Under the pieces are notes generated by a model that was not told the DNA's origin, searched no databases, and saw nothing but the letters and a program-made list of their open reading frames with translations. Positions 55,440 through 64,000 of a DNA stretch of 64,000 nt are shown here, piece by piece. The stretch comes from Saccharina japonica (lineage: Eukaryota > Sar > Phaeophyceae > Laminariales > Laminariaceae), in NCBI GenBank assembly GCA_008828725.1, contig MEHQ01001672.1, positions 1 through 64,000 on the forward strand, written 5' to 3'. Every line of letters begins with the position of its first letter. Positions within the stretch are counted from its first letter, which is position 1. Made by a program: the position numbers and the translations under genes.

Positions 55440-55770
55440 AGTGGGATGGAGGGGGGGGGGGGGGGGGGGGGGGTGGGTGCTGCTGTTGTTGTAGTCGAAT
55501 GGAGATTGCGGGCGTGTAGTTCAGTTTTGGACACGCATAACATTACATGCTGTATGGATTTTAGGTGTACCTCTTCGGGCTTTTGTTGTTGTGTATCCTT
55601 TCCCTGCTACGAAAGTGTGCGTGTTCTTTAGGATTCTCTGATGGCTCTACTCGTAGCACTTTTGTGACCACGTGCTGTGATCTTGCCATAGATTATACTA
55701 CTGCTGTGTACGCTCGTAGGGATTAGCAACTGAAACGAGACAACAACAACAACAACAACAACAACAATTA
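55440..55770 (+). mobile_element. SINE-like repeat, copy A
   Basis: Begins with a G run and reads TAGTCGAATGGAGATTGCGG, GTGTAGTTCAGTTTTGGACA, GTGTACCTCTTCGGGC, TTCTTTAGGATTCTCTGATG and GGGATTAGCAACTGAAACGA, then an AAC tail. Copy B at 63175-63440 has the same order and ends TTTAATGTGAAGACAACAAC, the LINE 3' end. A non-autonomous element using LINE machinery is inferred. Confidence 0.6.
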
Positions 55771-55866
55771 CAATGTTGTAACGTTTGGTCTGAAATTCAA
55801 GTTTGTTTGTCCGGTTTTGCGACTCGAACCAACCCAAGTACCCAACCACGGTGGCCTGGGTCTCAC

Positions 55867-55919
<53 letters not shown>

Positions 55920-56014
55920 TACAATGTAACGTTTGGTCTGAAATTCAAGTTTGTTTGTCCGGTTTTGCGACTCGAACCAACCCAAGTACCCAACCACGGT
56001 GGCCTGGGTCTCAC

Positions 56015-56067
<53 letters not shown>

Positions 56068-56162
56068 TACAATGTAACGTTTGGTCTGAAATTCAAGTTT
56101 GTTTGTCCGGTTTTGCGACTCGAACCAACCCAAGTACCCAACCACGGTGGCCTGGGTCTCAC

Positions 56163-56215
<53 letters not shown>

Positions 56216-56315
56216 TACAATGTAACGTTTGGTCTGAAATTCAAGTTTGTTTGTCCGGTTTTGCGACTCGAACCAACCCAAGTACCCAACCACGGTGGCC
56301 TGGGTCTCGTCTGTG
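55741..56315. repeat. 148-bp tandem repeat with internal (AAC)n
   Basis: Three to four units of an (AAC)n stretch plus TTACAATGTAACGTTTGGTC, AAGTTTGTTTGTCCGGTTTT, GCGACTCGAACCAACCCAAG and ACCACGGTGGCCTGGGTCTC. The period is 148 bp (starts near 55803, 55951, 56099). The minus strand of the unit contains GGTTCGAGTCGC, a B-box-like sequence. Confidence 0.85.
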
Positions 56316-56319
56316 AAGC

Positions 56320-57172
56320 ACATCAATCGCCGCGTCTCACTGCGGACACTGGGTGTGCTGGATGTCGACGGGTAGAAAGGAAGGTTTAATGTGAAGAACA
56401 CACACACACACTGCTCATTCGTGTGGTACCGCTCCAGTAAAGATCCTAGATAACGAATTGTATTAATTAGGAGCTCCGAGTCTCCGGTCTCCGAGTAAAT
56501 CATACAATCCGTTAGCTAGGATCTTTCGCTTTAAAGGGATGATTTTGTCTTCAAAATTGTCTACAGTCTACAGTACCTGTATGTGGTCCGCATATAGGAA
56601 TCGTGGTCCCCGCTCGGAATGTTCTCGCAATTTTCTCCTTAGATGCAAAAGCGGCGCAGCCGCACTGTTCTGTTGCAGTTTCGGCCCGGTTTGGGTCGGG
56701 GTTAGGATTAGGGTTAGGGTTGGGGGTTGGGTTTTGGTTCTACGCCCGTTCCTTGATCCCACCAGGAAGTGCTTCCTAGCTCGCAAAGCAATGCAAGAAG
56801 TGAACAGCCCGCCCCTATAAAGGTCCTAGCTAACGAATTGTATAGGGCTCGTGATACCGTGGCAGGTCTACCGTCCGTGGTACCTCACCAGCTTTGCACT
56901 TCACAGCAGTCATCAGAGTTTTCAGCGCTCCTTTCACCACGCACCCTGTGAAACTCGCGAGTGGCCTGTCCGTGGTCTGTTGTTGTTGCCGCCGTACTCG
57001 TGACATCCAGCTGACTGACGCTGCTGCTTCTACAAACCAGTATATACATCAGTCGTTTGTCCACAAGGCCCAGGCTCACCACAGCAGCAGCAGCAGCAGC
57101 AGCAGCAATCGGCATCATCATCATCGATCTACGACAACAAGAACAACAGCAACAACAAGGTGGCAACGAAAA
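56320..57172. other. Intergenic with LINE 3'-end relic and probable 5' UTR of the next gene
   Basis: 56325-56400 resembles the LINE end (ACTGGGTGTGCTGGATG, GGTTTAATGTGAAG). A degenerate telomere-like tract lies near 56699. 57080-57170 is CAGCAG/CATCAT/AACAAC-rich and probably untranslated leader. Confidence 0.5.
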
Positions 57173-57461
57173 ATGCCAGGCATGCCGAACTACCAGAGCG
57201 TCGACGAGCAGCCGACGGGCACGGGGATAGCGCCTGCTTCTTATCCCGAGGATGGAGAGTCGCTGCCCAAGCAGCCTGACAAGTCCTGCATGGACTCCTG
57301 CCAGATCGGCTGCCTGAAGTGCACGGATTCCTGCTTTCCGTGGTACAAGTGAGACACGCGCGCGAAACACACGCAACGCTTTTTTTTGTTTTTGTTTCAG
57401 ACAGCACTGCTGTATCACCAGGTATACAGGCAGTAGTACAACAGCTACTACGTACTCGTAG
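57173..57461 (+). CDS. Small Cys-rich protein, 59 aa unspliced or 78 aa with a 52-nt intron
   Basis: ATG at 57173 in a good context (A at -3, CGAAAAATGCC). Protein: a polar, Pro/Gly-rich N-terminal half, then a tight C-x3-C-x3-C-x2-C-x3-C cluster (KSCMDSCQIGCLKCTDSCFP) and WYK. Unspliced it stops at TGA 57350-57352. The stop overlaps a donor (TACAA followed by GTGAGA), and a strong acceptor (TTTTTGTTTCAG) ends at 57400. Joining 57173-57348 to 57401-57461 adds QHCCITRYTGSSTTATTYS and stops at TAG. A 52-nt intron would be far shorter than those of the fibrillin gene, so the spliced model is uncertain. No signal peptide, transmembrane segment or known family is recognised. A longer in-frame upstream extension to 56894 is repeat-coded and unlikely to be translated. 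Confidence 0.55.
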
Positions 57462-57799
57462 CAGCAGTATGTATATCAGACGCGCTTTTGGGGTGTGCGT
57501 GGTTTGCTTTTTGTTTGTGTGTGCTTCTTTCCTCCGCCCAACCCGAGTTGATGATGTCGCGCACATGCATGCTATACATATATATGTCGATCCCCGAGCC
57601 AAGGTTGGCGGTGCCTTGATTCGATCCTCACGAGTGCCCGCCAAAGCAATTGCAAAGCAGAGCAGAGCCAAGCAAGGGCGCACAAGAAAAAATCCTGAAA
57701 CCCACCCCCCCTATGATACGAGTACGAATGCAATTTGTTTTGACTCAAATTAAACACTCGTTTCGAAGCCATGTTGACGTCGAAATGAGTACTAAACAG

Positions 57800-58025
57800 G
57801 GCATTAATTAGGTGTTGCGCTGTTGTTGCGCTGGTGCAACATTTGGTCAAAATAACCGTTTTGCGCAACAGTCGCCGCGGGCGACATTTTTTGTTGCGAG
57901 TTTTTTTCTCGCCGGAGGCGAGATTTTTTTTTGGGGGTCTTTTTTTCTTGATAATTATTAATAGTCGTAATTGAACATCTTTTAGGCCCCTTGTCCTATT
58001 TGCCGTAGTCGAAAACAAAAATTAG
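57800..58025. mobile_element. Left part of GGGCATTAATTA element, interrupted
   Basis: Matches 30259-30545 (ATTAATTAGGTGTTGC, TAATTGAACATCTTTTAG, GTCGAAAACAAAAAT) and is interrupted by the hAT-like element at 58026. The remainder continues at 60278. Confidence 0.75.
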
Positions 58026-60277
58026 TAGGGCTGTGAGTTGGCTGGAGTTCTCGGCTAGTTATTAGTTGGCTGACGAAGCCAGCCAACTAGTCGACTAAAA
58101 TCAGGCAAGCGAAGCGAGCCAAAAAAGCCCCCCCCGGCCGAGGGGGCCCCGCTGGAGGCGCCCCCGGAGGGCCCGCCGGAGGCCAAAAATACAAAAATAC
58201 GCTATTTGGCTTAATTTTACACACAAAAAGCATGATAAATGAGCCAAGTTTATCTCTGGTTTTGATCACGAAACAGGTATATTTCTAAACTTCGTCTCAG
58301 TTTGTCGGATATTAAAGAGATGCACCAGAAATACATGGTACACACTCGTGCGGCACGCAGTAGCACATCACCACCAGTACAAACTAAAAATAGGGCACAA
58401 AATAGACTGGGATCGGCCAAACTAGACTGGGATCGACCAAAATAGCCTGGGATCGACCAAAATAGACTGGGATCGACATACAGCTCAGGACGAGCATCGC
58501 TCAAACACCCGAGCCAGAGGTGCTCATCATCCAGTTGACACACTCATGACAGAGACATACTTGTATTATTACAGCAATAGCACGTCGGGACAAAGTCCCG
58601 CCATCACAGTTGACCGCATGAACCATAAGAAGACCAGAGTTCTACCTTTTATTGTATACTCGTATGGTCCGTCCGGCACAAAATATTTCCAATGACGTTT
58701 ACGAAGTAGTCATAACTCATGAAAAAATATTTTTTTTATGGAGACAACCATATTCGTGACCGCAAAGACAAGAGGAATCGATGCTTAGAACGAGAAAGAA
58801 AAATCGTTTACTACACTAAATTCAAGTAGTTACGCAACAATGCATCAAAACATATTTCTCGAAGACTGGCCAAAATCGACCAAAATCAGTCATTTTGGGC
58901 AAAATGATGAATATCTCACGCAATTTCGTATTGCTGCAAACGAAAAAAAAACAGCCTGGAGGCCTGGACGAGCAATCGTTTGCCATATTCTATTAGTACT
59001 AGCGGTACGGCCACGGCTCCGCCCGTGGCGCTAGCTTTGCATTGGCCATAGTACTCGCATTAACAGTGTGCTGTGATGTACCACTCTGGACCGGAAAATA
59101 AGAACCACCATGCGGGGCGGTATCGACCCAGGGGGTGGCTGTTTTTGTCCCCGGGTTATTGGAGTTGTAGTTGTCCGCAAGGATTTTTGATCCGGGGATG
59201 CGACGTTATCATCCCCGGGTGCGGTGGGACCTCGCCGTTGCCCCGAGGGGCAACTCGCGCTGCGCGCTGGCTCCATGAGAGCCAGCCAACCGTAAATCAG
59301 CCCGTGGGGTTGGGGTTTCCACACATTGTGAGGCGGTATCGAGCCCGGGGATGCCCGTTTTCGCCCCCGGGTTGTTGGAGTTGTAGATGTATGGAAGGAT
59401 TTCTGACCCGGGAATGGGATTATATTAGTATATCGCACGATTTGTCAAACAACAGTAGTAACCAGGGGAAAATGACCTTCGATATACATTGTTTCCCTCT
59501 ATCTCTCCCTCTAAAGCTGTTTTTTTTAGTGTGAAAAAATTGGCGGGCGGCCTATGGTCATAGCTCCTCAAATCAGAGCTCAGAATTTGGGTGTGAAAAG
59601 TATTACACCCAGGGAAACAAGGGGCTTGTTCATACGTTTTTGGCATAAACGAGGCGAATTAATACAATAATAATAAAAAAAATCGTGAGAAGCTGCGCGC
59701 AGCGTTGAGCTTTCTGACGGTGCCTCCAGATTTCTGAACAGCTCAACACACCCTGAGAAAAATGTACCTTGGTGCGGGGAATGTATTGGAAATATTGGAA
59801 TATTGTCCCAGATGGACCACAAAGATGCAGAACCCCGCAAATCGTCTCGCATCAAAAGTATGAATCCCTGTCCCCTTCTGTACGCGGTAGCGAACCGCTA
59901 CCTTGCCGCGTGCACTCGCTTTCGGAGGAGAGCTCGGCACAGTCACTCCTTCGTCGGACGCTCCATCACCGCCATGGCCCGTCGACAGGCCAGGCTCAGC
60001 GGTGCCGGCACCCTCGACCCTGCCATCGGCACCGGCACCGTCGATGGCGATGGATTGATGCGCCATGAGTTGTGGAAGACCTCTCTCTGTGCTGGTGCGT
60101 GGTGGTACTGCTTGGGGACGCCGAAAAATACGCACCCCGTACCAAACAAGCCTTCCTACAAGCAAGGAAACCCAAAAAACAAAAATAGTTGGATAGTTGG
60201 CACCGCCGCAACTAACTTAAAAAACTAGCCAGCTAATAACTAGCTGGCAACTATCAGTCAGCCAACTCACAGCCCTA
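58026..60277. mobile_element. hAT-like element, TIR TAGGGCTGTGAGTTGGCTG, 8-bp TSD
   Basis: A perfect 19-bp terminal inverted repeat and an exact 8-bp duplication AAAATTAG on both sides (58018-58025, 60278-60285). The paralogue near 30535 (GTCGAAAACAAAAATCAGGC) is an empty site. Internal sequence includes a GACTGGGATCGACCAAAATA short tandem repeat (58405-58480) and two diverged ~85-bp repeats with CCCCGGGTT.TTGGAGTTGTAG (59115-59200, 59333-59417). No transposase motif is recognisable; the largest frame (59803-60228) matches nothing I know. Confidence 0.85.
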
Positions 60278-60510
60278 AAAATTAGGCATCTTTTGCTATT
60301 CGCCGTAGCCCAAAGTAAATTAAATGGCTTTTTACTTATTAATAGTTTTGAGGCGTATATTCGCGCATAGATCGCAATTTTTTCGCCTCCGGCGGCCCTC
60401 CGGGGGGCCTCCCAGGGGGCCCTCCGGGGGCCCCTGCGGGGGGCCCTGCGGGGGGGGGCGCACCCAGCCTACGTGTATTTTACGCCCTGGTATCAACGCG
60501 AGTCGACGAG
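60278..60510. mobile_element. Right part of the interrupted GGGCATTAATTA element
   Basis: Continues the 30550-30780 sequence (TTTTGCTATTCGCCGTAG, TAGTTTTGAGGCGTA, GC-rich CCTCCGG block). Its far end differs from the copy at 30858. Confidence 0.6.
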
Positions 60511-61600
60511 GGAAGAAAGGGCTAAATGCTGAATGCAGTACGAGTAGTATTCTCGCAATAAAAAAGCAAGGCACGAGCCGTAGTGGGGAGGGGGGAGGAG
60601 AGAGAGCCTGCTATGATATGTCTCCCCGGATCTGAGTTACGACTATGATATTACGGTGGACCATAGTAAATAGGATCAAATGTTGTTAGTAAACATAGGT
60701 AAATATATAGGTTTTTGGGTGTACCGTAGGTCCTACTTACTACATTAGCCCACCCCGTAATATTATCAACAAAAATAATATTAATAGGAGGGAGAGAAAA
60801 AAGAAGGGCAAATATAATAAATGGGAAGAAAAAAAACTGCCTGTGGAAGCGGGTGTGCTGCCACGGCTCGTTATTAATGTACCGTTCCCTTGCCTATCGT
60901 TTGGTACTCGTTTTCTCTCATCGAGACGCTTTTTGTTCAGCCTGTTTTGTGACCACGTATATACGAGATTTCAGGGAAATTGGGGCTAATGTGACAACAT
61001 AATCATTGATGNCCACCAAATTTCATGTTGATCGAAAATGACATTTTTTATACGAAATTAGAATGAAAAAAATGTTGTTTTCGAGTTTTCGCGGATATCT
61101 CGGCGAGATCGAGTCGATAAAAAAATATGTATTACCTGGTATATAATTTTCATATACGACCGTTTTTTTGCACAAGCACTGGTATGTCAGGGTTGGCGCT
61201 TCAAATTTGAGTAGCCTAATTCGCAGTGGTTCACGAGATTCGACTTTAGGAAGCTTTGTACGTTTCTTGGCTGGCCCAGCTCGTATACTTGATGGCCGTT
61301 CGTTGCAGCCTGAATACCTATGTATATTCACCACATTTCACCATGGCGCCAACAACTCTTGCGCCGGGATCTTCCCCTCTTGAATCGGTATGTTTCGGGG
61401 ACGGGCACAACCGAGACAGAGGTTTTTGTGTGCGTGTGTCCGCCCGGTTGTTCGAAAGGTGGGAGTAGTGTTGGTGAGCAACTAAATGAAGGGGTTGCTT
61501 TGATTATTGCTTATTTGGTAAAAAAAGTTGCTTAAGCAACTTAGTTGCTTATTTCGTTTGTATGGCGTTAAGTGTGATTATACTTGATAATGCACACGCA
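60511..61600. other. Intergenic, repeat fragments only
   Basis: 60490-60650 holds a member of the GTCGACGAGGGAAGAAAG family, with GGATCTGAGTTACGACTA shared with 45820 and 52600. One ambiguous base occurs at 61012. A small perfect palindrome GTTGCTTAAGCAAC lies near 61527. No gene is recognised. Confidence 0.45.
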
Positions 61601-61609
61601 CACGAGCCC

Positions 61610-62870
61610 ACCCCCCACACGACCCCCACCCCTCATATATCCACAAATTGACACACGCTTCCTGAATTCTACAGCCTCAGATTGTGTCCCCCTCATACGG
61701 GATGTACACCCTGCATGAGGACATATAAAACCCGTAAGTACGCGCGATCGAAGTATCACACTCACCTACTAAAATACGTACGAAGCAAAGAAAGATGAGT
61801 TTCGACGAAATCCTAATCCTCGATCTCTCAGCTGCTTTTTTAATTTTTTAGTATATACTCTGGTACTCCACACCCCACACCCCGTCCTGAACCACATCAC
61901 GACCATTCTGTCTGCATACCGGTACTGCAAACACTCAAGATTTTTATTTATCGAAATCGAAAGGATTGGTGGTTTGAGCGGACCACACATTTATAAGATT
62001 ATAGTTGACGGCGATAGTTTCAGTTTTAGTTGTTCATTTATTTATACCTTCGTAACAATTACCTTTTCAGATCATAGACGAGGCTATCAGCATACCATCG
62101 ACACGAACATACCCGTACCTAACGTACCTAAATAACAGGTAAGGTATTGCAATGAGGTCGTCCCAAGGCTCGTACCTAAACCCGGGTATTTCGTCGACGT
62201 GTATACCCGATACCCGGGTAAGGTATGGAGTTCCGTACCTAACGTACCTAAAACTTAGGTAAGGTATCGGGGTCCGTATCTGACGTACCAAAAACTTAGG
62301 TAAGGTATTGAGGTCGTCCCTGAGCTCGTACCTAAACCCGGGTATACCTGCAGGAAGTACGTACCTTACCTAACATACCCTTGCAAGTTAATTTTGTGTC
62401 AGTTTATTTCCATTTCATCCGCAACCCGATCGCGGGTAGCCAGAAACCAGAAATAAATAATAAATGGCGTCAGCAGTCAGCAGCTTTGTCAGAAGTCAGA
62501 ACGAGCAGCAAGAGGAAGGCCATTATTGTTGTATGTTTGTCCGCATAATACGATACACTATTTACTTGTTACAAACAAATCCCCCCCCCCCAAAAAAAAC
62601 CCTGAAAAATCATACTAGATTTTAACATACCTCCTGTCAACATGGTTGATTGGTTCATACCCTTGTATGTATGTATAAAAAATTAAAAAAAAAACAACAG
62701 CTGTGAGCTCGAGGATTTCGTCGAAGCTCATCTTTGCTAGCTGAGTGTAATACTTCGATCGCCGTACTTACGGATTTTATATGTCCTCATGTAGGATGTA
62801 CATCCCGTATGAGGGGGACACAATCTGAGGCTGTAGAATTCAGGAAGTGTGTGTCTATTTGTGGGGGAAG
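61610..62870. repeat. Inverted repeat pair (arms ~61610-61860 and ~62680-62870)
   Basis: CCTGAATTCTACAGCCTCAG, TGTCCCCCTCATACGGGATG, GAGGACATATAAAACCCGTA and CGACGAAATCCTAATCCTCG in the left arm appear as reverse complements in the right arm. The spacer of about 820 bp includes the satellite at 62095-62395. Confidence 0.75.
62095..62395. repeat. GGTAAGGTA/TACCTAACGTACC satellite, second array
   Basis: Same family as 1-190, including the common end TACGTACCTTACCTAACA. It is located in the loop of the inverted repeat described above. Confidence 0.82.
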
Positions 62871-63174
62871 AAATAATTAAAATTAAATTAAAATTAAAAT
62901 TAACAGTCTGAAATAAACGTACCAGGTATACTATAGTGTTCCGACGAGTTTACGTGATAGAGTGGTTCTACTATTTGTAGCTATGTATGGTATATAAGAA
63001 GAGGTGTGTGAGGACAGGTTATGGAGTAAAACTTAAAAGCACCTGGATGAATTTTTAATTAATTAGTGATTTGGGTTTTTGTAGTGTGCATTATTTATTT
63101 GTACCTATAAGGTATCTTTAGTGGCAATTAGTAGGAACAACAACAACGTTTTATCCTTTATAACTGTTAAAGGG

Positions 63175-63440
63175 GGGGGGGGGGAGACAGCGATGCTGCT
63201 GTAGTCGAATGGAGATTGCNGGGCGTGTAGTTCAGTTTTGGACACGATAACATGCTGTAGGGATTTTAGGTGTACCTCTTCGGACTGGTGTATCCTTTCC
63301 CTGCTAAGTGTACGTGTTCTTTAGGATTCTCTGATGGCTCTAGCACTTTTGTGACCACGGGCTGTGATCTTGCTAGATCAGACTATAGGGATTAGCAACT
63401 GAAACGAGTTTAATGTGAAGACAACAACAACAACAACTGT
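63175..63440 (+). mobile_element. SINE-like repeat, copy B
   Basis: Shares with 55440-55770 the G run, GTAGTCGAATGGAGATTGC, CTTTAGGATTCTCTGATGGC and GGGATTAGCAACTGAAACGA. It ends TTTAATGTGAAGACAACAAC. One ambiguous base occurs at 63220. Confidence 0.6.
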
Positions 63441-63651
63441 TTTGGTAGAGCTCGGGAGCAAATATTAACAACGGACTTCCTTCAGGAAATCGCATTTGGG
63501 AACGACATACTTCTATCCCGTATATACGTATTGGTTCCGTACCGTACCGTTCTTGTCCTTATCACATTTTCCCGGCCCGATTGTTACCGCGCGCACCCAT
63601 CCTACGTTTTTACTATCAGCAGACTAATACGCCATTTTCCCTTCACGCTTG

Positions 63652-63686
63652 TGACGTCGCCGGCAGGGCCCCGATCGGCCACGTCA
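63652..63686. promoter_or_regulatory. Two inverted TGACGT sites upstream of the MFS gene
   Basis: TGACGT at 63652-63657 and its reverse complement ACGTCA at 63681-63686 lie about 185-215 bases before the ATG at 63869. TGACGT is the core bound by bZIP factors, including aureochrome photoreceptors of stramenopile algae (established for aureochromes). A role here is inference. Confidence 0.35.
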
Positions 63687-63868
63687 CTCACCTGATGTAC
63701 TGCGGTCATTCCTCTCGTCATTGATTCGCACCCACACATTCCACAACCACCATCGTCAAGTTAGCAATTAATTATTTCGAGCCGAATCGCCGTTCACTTC
63801 TGAGGTGAAGCGTGGTTTGTTCTCAGGCGGCGGTGTACTACTGCTGCTACTACTGCTATACTACTGCC

Positions 63869-64000
63869 ATGGCGCCGTTTCCGTATCTGCCTATGGCGGC
63901 CATCCTGGCAAGCCTGGTCAGCAACCTGGTGGTCCAGATGAGTGTTTTCTCCTACGCGGGCTTCATGGTGGAGTACCTGGGCGTCGTTGATGACAAGGAC
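63869..64000 (+). CDS. Major facilitator superfamily transporter, N-terminal part (cut by window end)
   Basis: From ATG 63869 the frame encodes MAPFPYLPMAAILASLVSNL then VVQMSVFSYAGFMVEYLGVV and DDKD, open to the window end (44 codons). The hydrophobic stretch MAAILASLVSNLVVQMSVF is a plausible first transmembrane helix. The YAGFMVEYLGVVDDKD segment matches what I recall of the loop after helix 1 in ZIFL/DHA1-type MFS proteins. A competing plus-strand frame (63805-63990) is rejected as a shadow. The region upstream (63440-63868) is non-repetitive and probably promoter and leader. Substrate unknown. Confidence 0.65.
   Translation, partial: MAPFPYLPMAAILASLVSNLVVQMSVFSYAGFMVEYLGVVDDKD

Noticed and set aside
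54818..56503. Poly-Thr, poly-Gln, poly-Asn, poly-Val and poly-Leu frames
   Set aside because: Readings of the (ACA)n/(AAC)n microsatellites.
63805..63990. 61-codon frame overlapping the MFS start
   Set aside because: It conflicts in frame with the MFS-like sequence and encodes Gly/Leu/Tyr/Cys-rich text typical of an out-of-frame reading.
1..64000. CRISPR arrays, rRNA genes, prokaryotic operons or ribosome binding sites
   Set aside because: None found. The tandem repeats lack repeat-spacer structure with unique spacers, and the gene structure is eukaryotic.

Overview
The window reads as nuclear DNA from a eukaryotic alga. The best guess is a photosynthetic stramenopile, such as a brown alga or a relative. 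Four observations support this. A spliced gene for a plastid-lipid-associated (PAP/fibrillin) protein begins with a signal peptide and a Phe at the predicted cleavage site, as in secondary-plastid targeting. Introns run from 0.3 to 2.8 kb with GTG-type donors. There are many Ty1/copia, non-LTR and hAT-like elements. Interstitial TTAGGG repeats are present. I see no bacterial operons, rRNA, CRISPR or complete tRNA. The species assignment is inference.

Layout. 1-190: quasi-palindromic satellite. 1987-10098 (+): the one complete host gene I can build, a seven-exon PAP/fibrillin gene predicted at 270 aa. Its introns hold a palindromic 10-mer satellite, a short hairpin, a foldback, decayed copies of exon 3 and a GGTAAC minisatellite. 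10.8-18.7 kb: tandemly duplicated non-coding blocks, then a 2.5 kb inverted repeat made of two head-to-head copies of a decayed copia integrase/RT/RNase H region, joined at a poly(A)/poly(T) tract. 21.7-28.2 kb: a nearly full-length dead copia element with both LTRs. 28.5-30.2 kb: 5'-truncated LINE on the minus strand. 30.3-31.6 kb: a GGGCATTAATTA-ended element and a foldback. 32.1-39.2 kb: palindromic TAACATAATGTTA satellite interrupted by a minus-strand non-LTR element (RING-like finger, RT, zinc knuckle, restriction-like endonuclease) and a 304-base assembly gap.

39.2-55.2 kb: TACTCCGAGTA satellite, three hAT-like elements filled with a 40-bp minisatellite, tandem tRNA-like SINE units and LINE 3' ends. 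Much of this is a tandem segmental duplication (offset 6784 bp) whose junction carries an ambiguous base. 55.4-56.4 kb: AAC-tailed 148-bp tandem repeats. 57.17-57.46 kb (+): a small Cys-rich protein gene. 58.0-60.3 kb: a hAT-like insertion with an exact 8-bp target duplication and a paralogous empty site in the same window. 61-63.5 kb: satellites and inverted repeats. 63869 to the end (+): the first exon of a probable MFS transporter, cut by the window edge.

How it fits together: this is a repeat-dominated stretch with two or three host genes. The host proteins point to plastid lipid structure (fibrillin) and membrane transport. Almost everything else is mobile-element debris, often nested, which allows relative dating of insertions.
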